Below, piece by piece: positions 60,601 to 64,000 of a DNA stretch of 64,000 bases. Numbering within the stretch: position 1 is the stretch's first letter; each line of letters starts with the position of its first letter. The translations under genes and the position numbers were made by a program. This DNA comes from Hyperoplus lanceolatus. Lineage: Eukaryota; Chordata; Actinopteri; Uranoscopiformes; Ammodytidae. The stretch is from positions 8,523,001 to 8,587,000 of the forward strand of contig CM049414.1 of assembly GCA_026929865.2 (NCBI GenBank). The letters run 5' to 3'. Under the pieces are notes generated by a model that was given only the letters and a program-made list of their open reading frames with translations, searched no databases and had not been told where the DNA came from.

Positions 60601-63600
60601 CAGCACAAACAAAACCAAAGCGAGAAAAAAAAGTCGAAATGCATGCTCAATTGAAAGCAAAGACAGGGGAAGAATTAAATAAAATTTGAAAGATGGATAA
60701 TTTAGAGAAGTGGGTTAAAACTGCCAATTAGAAACAAAACATAAAAATATTAATTCAAGTCTATTTCCGAAGAATGTTTGAGTTTAGATTCTGCCCAATG
60801 AGAAAAATTGTTAATTTTATTTTGATTGTAGGTTATTGGAAACATGGCCCAAGCTGTTGGAGCTGCTGGTCCTGCACTCAGAGCTGCTGTGATCCAGTGT
60901 GTGAATCATCCTGAAGCTTCCCTGGCTGTGCAAGAGGCTGCCATCCAGGCATACAGGCTGACACCTGTCCCTGAAGAGGCAAGTTAAATTGTATAAAGGC
61001 TATTACAGATTATCTAAATAAGGAATTCTACTGTATATTCATATTACTTTTGTTTTCAGGGCAGAGAGGTTCTCATGCAGGTGCTTTTGGACGGTGCCAG
61101 TCCCATGCAGAAGCGCATTGCTGCATATTTGGTACTTATGAAGGACCCCCAACCCACTGAACTGGCCCAGCTGGCTGATGCCCTGCCCAATGAGCAGGAC
61201 AAACAAGTCAAGAGCTTTGTGATCTCCCACATTACCAACATATTGTCCTCAACTGAGCCAGAGACCCAAGAGTAAGTGTGAAGCATTTGCAGCTTTATAT
61301 TTATGTTTTTTGTTGCATTAATATTTGGTGCCCCCATTTCATCATCATTGGGTAACCTGTAACTTTCTTTGTTACAGACTGAGACAGAAGATTCGTGATG
61401 CACTGCAGGGTAATGAGATCGGGCCAATGATGGACTTCACCAAGTTTTCCCGCAACTACAAGATGGGATCTGTGGAGGGCAACATGATGTTTGATGATAC
61501 CAGCTACCTGCCCAAGGAGGTCATGCTTGAAATGACTCTGAAGGCCTTTGGTTATGACATTGACATGATGGAGGTAAACATTTTGAGCAAATTTTGAATG
61601 CAAATGACAATTTGCAGAGTTCTGTGTAATAATTGTTATAAATGTGTCACCGTAACAGATTGGTATGGAGGGCAAAGGTTTTGAGCCAACTGTTGAAGCC
61701 CTGTTTGGAGAGAATGGCTTCTTCCCTGACACTGCCCTGAAGACAATGTACTTTGTCTCTGAGAACATGCCACTTAGAGTCAATGAGATCCTGCAGAACA
61801 TGCTTCCTGCCATGAAGAAGGACAGGATGAAGAGACAGGTACTCAAACCAATCTATTTTGTGCACATTATAATATAATATTATGTCCACTGTAACAATGA
61901 TAATCAATGTTTCCATAAGGGAAAAGGTTGTAATAGAGGGTTCATATCCATGTTTAGGCCTCCCATAACCTGATGAGGGACATAGGACGCAATCTCAACA
62001 AACTTGTGAGGGACATGAAGACAGCACAGTCTCCTGAGGCAATGATTTATCTGAGACTTTTGGGAAATGAGCTGGGATACCTGAAGACCAACGAAATGGA
62101 GGAGATGGCCTACTCCGCTGCCATGATGATTGACAGCATGATGAAGATGTTCCCTACCGATGTAAGGAAGTTGTTTGCTGTGCTTGAAAAAAAGATGTTG
62201 ACGATGAAACAATGCATTGTATTCAAATGTGCTATCTGTATTCTTATTTGACACAGATTATGCAGGCACTGATGACCAAAGCTGACAACACAATCTTTGC
62301 CCACTACATCTTCATGGACAATGAATTCTTCCTGCCAACTGTCACTGGTGTGCCTCTGAGGATTGCACTGTCTGGTACTTTCACCCCTGGCATCAAGGGT
62401 GGACTTAGCATTGCTCGTGACATGGTAAATATCTTAAAAATTCTTTCTAAAAAACCTTTTGCAACTGTATGATTTTCTACAAAACATAATCGAAACACCA
62501 AGTTACCTCTGTCAAATGTGTGTCCACAGAGCGAGGTTACCTTCATGCCATCTGCTGGCATTGAGTTTGTAACTCAGGTTGGCTCCCTCCTCCCTGAATA
62601 TGTCAACTCTGGATTAGAGATGCACACCAACATTTTCCACGAGAGTGGGCTTAGTGCCAAGATCTCCATGGGACAGGACAATCTTAAATTGACTATCCCT
62701 GCTCCAATGAGTCCTACAAAGCTCATCAAAATGACGTAAGTCTGAATTGAACAGATTATATAATGCAATCTTCTTAAACGCATGCAAAACCATTATAACC
62801 TGAAGTATAAAGCGGGAACTGTCATTTGACAAGGAAATGTTGAGGAGAGCTGTTTGTAGCTTTTGATATATACAAATAAATAATTTGCGTAAAAAAATGT
62901 TTAGGGGATCTTATTTCTGTGATTGCTTTACTACATTTGAATTAAAACAACCAAAGATAACAAACGTTTCTACATTTAATGTTTAGAAACACCCTAGTAG
63001 CAGTGACTGGATCAGAGGTTAAGACCATCCCCTCTATGCTGATGGACAAGGTCGATGTTCATGAGTGCACTCCCTTCTTCGCTGGAATGAAATATTGCAC
63101 TGCTCTAGTGTACACAGATGCTTTCTCTCAGGAGACAGCCCCATACTTCCCCTTCACAGGAGATAGCCAGTGAGCAAAACGTCATACACAAACAGCAAAT
63201 ACTAATTCATTTTTTAATTGAATTCAGAATGGTGGCTGACTTTGGTTTGTCTAAATAGATTTGCTGTGGAGCTCCACCCCACTGGTGAGGTTACTGAGTA
63301 CACTGCCACTGTTGCTTACGAGCTCCTCAAGGAGGGAGAAGAGGGTCGGCAGAAGGTCGACTCTGTGAAGTTCATTCTGAGGGCTGAAGGTAATGAATAC
63401 TACTTAATGGACAGATGGTAAAAATCAGTTTTATTTTAGAAAAAAGCTCTAAAGTTTAAGGGAGTTGTGTAATGTGTATTTTTTGGTTGGTCAACAGGTG
63501 CAGATCCCACTGAAGCTACAGCAATTGTGAAATATAACAGAAGGAAGAATGTCATCACAGCTGACGTCCAGATCCCTGACTACGATGTGGAGGCTGGACT

Positions 63601-63969
63601 CAGGCTTGGTGTTGTTAATGGAAACACCAAGGGAAAAGGAACTCACTCCATCTCTCTTGATTTAATAAACAAGAATATTCCTCAGCTTTCCTTGGTTGGC
63701 CGTGCCAAGTAAGAAGTCATCTATAACTTCTCATGATATAACATTCATGTCACCCTCATCCTTGAGATTATACTAACTAATGTATTACTTTTTCAGTCTT
63801 GTTGCCATGAAGGAGGGTATGCTGCAAGTCCAACTACTTGTCCCCTTGATCAACGCTGATGCCACTGTCACAGCTAACATGAAACGTGATGAAGAATTGG
63901 AATTGGAGCTTAAGAGTGAAATCAAGGTCATGGACGCAACCTCTGAGCAGAAAATTGCAATGAAATATG
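57668..63969 (+). CDS. apob: Apolipoprotein B, N-terminal part (21 exons, continues past window)
   Basis: Exons: 57668-57722, 58049-58081, 58249-58361, 58454-58599, 58699-58846, 58969-59121, 59315-59439, 59555-59640, 59737-60181, 60317-60431, 60832-60978, 61060-61271, 61378-61573, 61659-61838, 61958-62161, 62257-62424, 62530-62735, 62987-63169, 63259-63389, 63498-63708, 63797-63969. Together they encode about 1143 residues in one frame; another exon must follow. ApoB is the structural protein of chylomicrons and VLDL, lipidated in the ER with MTP. The start [18 protein letters not shown] is a signal peptide. The rest is the vitellogenin-like lipid-transfer module: the N-terminal beta region ([19 protein letters not shown]), the helical region ([11 protein letters not shown]-like [10 protein letters not shown]) and the sheet regions ([44 protein letters not shown]), all closely matching human APOB. 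The intron after exon 11 starts with GC. Vitellogenin and MTP are excluded by these motifs. Confidence 0.95.
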
Positions 63970-64000
63970 GTAATGAAATTTCCAAGCAACCCTTTTTTTC

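Noticed and set aside
1-64000. tRNA, rRNA, CRISPR arrays, phage or bacterial genes
   Set aside because: None was seen; the periodic repeats are microsatellites without unique spacers, and no cloverleaf with proper A and B boxes was recognised.

Overview
The window is vertebrate nuclear DNA, almost certainly from a teleost fish and probably a spiny-rayed one. The genes have compact introns with GT-AG borders and encode vertebrate proteins. The intergenic DNA is AT-rich, full of CA/TG, TA, CT and GATA microsatellites, and seeded with fish-type DNA transposons (Tc1-like, piggyBac-like, other MITEs) and 3' ends of non-LTR retrotransposons. No bacterial operons, CRISPR arrays or phage genes are present.

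Layout: (1) 0.5-3.8 kb, two tandem + strand genes for leucine-rich alpha-2-glycoprotein (lrg1-like), with a broken fragment of a third LRR C-terminal cap between them. (2) 4-19 kb, gene-free, with a piggyBac-like MITE, other MITEs, a cluster of GTGACAACCAACCCC motifs and many microsatellites. (3) 19.5-21.0 kb, - strand, intronless coding region of the electrically silent potassium channel subunit Kv5.1 (kcnf1). (4) 23.5-30.2 kb, + strand, complete 13-exon pdia6 (ER protein disulfide isomerase A6) ending in KDEL, with a perfect ER stress response element upstream. (5) 30.7-35.5 kb, - strand, three coding exons of the neuronal calcium sensor hpcal1. (6) 36-57 kb, gene-poor and rich in mobile-element debris: a frameshifted Tc1-like element, LINE ends, a large inverted-repeat structure, a rearranged Tc1 fold-back and a near-perfect palindrome. 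(7) 57.5-64 kb, + strand, promoter and first 21 coding exons of apolipoprotein B (apob), which runs off the right edge.

The genes do not form one pathway. The set kcnf1, pdia6, hpcal1 and apob lies together on human chromosome 2p25-p24, so this is a conserved vertebrate synteny block. lrg1-like and apob products are secreted plasma-type proteins; pdia6 acts in the ER folding machinery such proteins pass through; kcnf1 and hpcal1 are excitable-cell genes. Exon borders were placed by hand from splice signals, reading frame and family similarity; no alignment or transcript data were available. I found no evidence of a new multi-gene system. The more unusual signals are the rearranged mobile elements, the local duplication of the lrg1 LRRCT cap, a Gly-to-Ala change in an hpcal1 EF-hand, the pdia6 ERSE and a GC-AG intron in apob.
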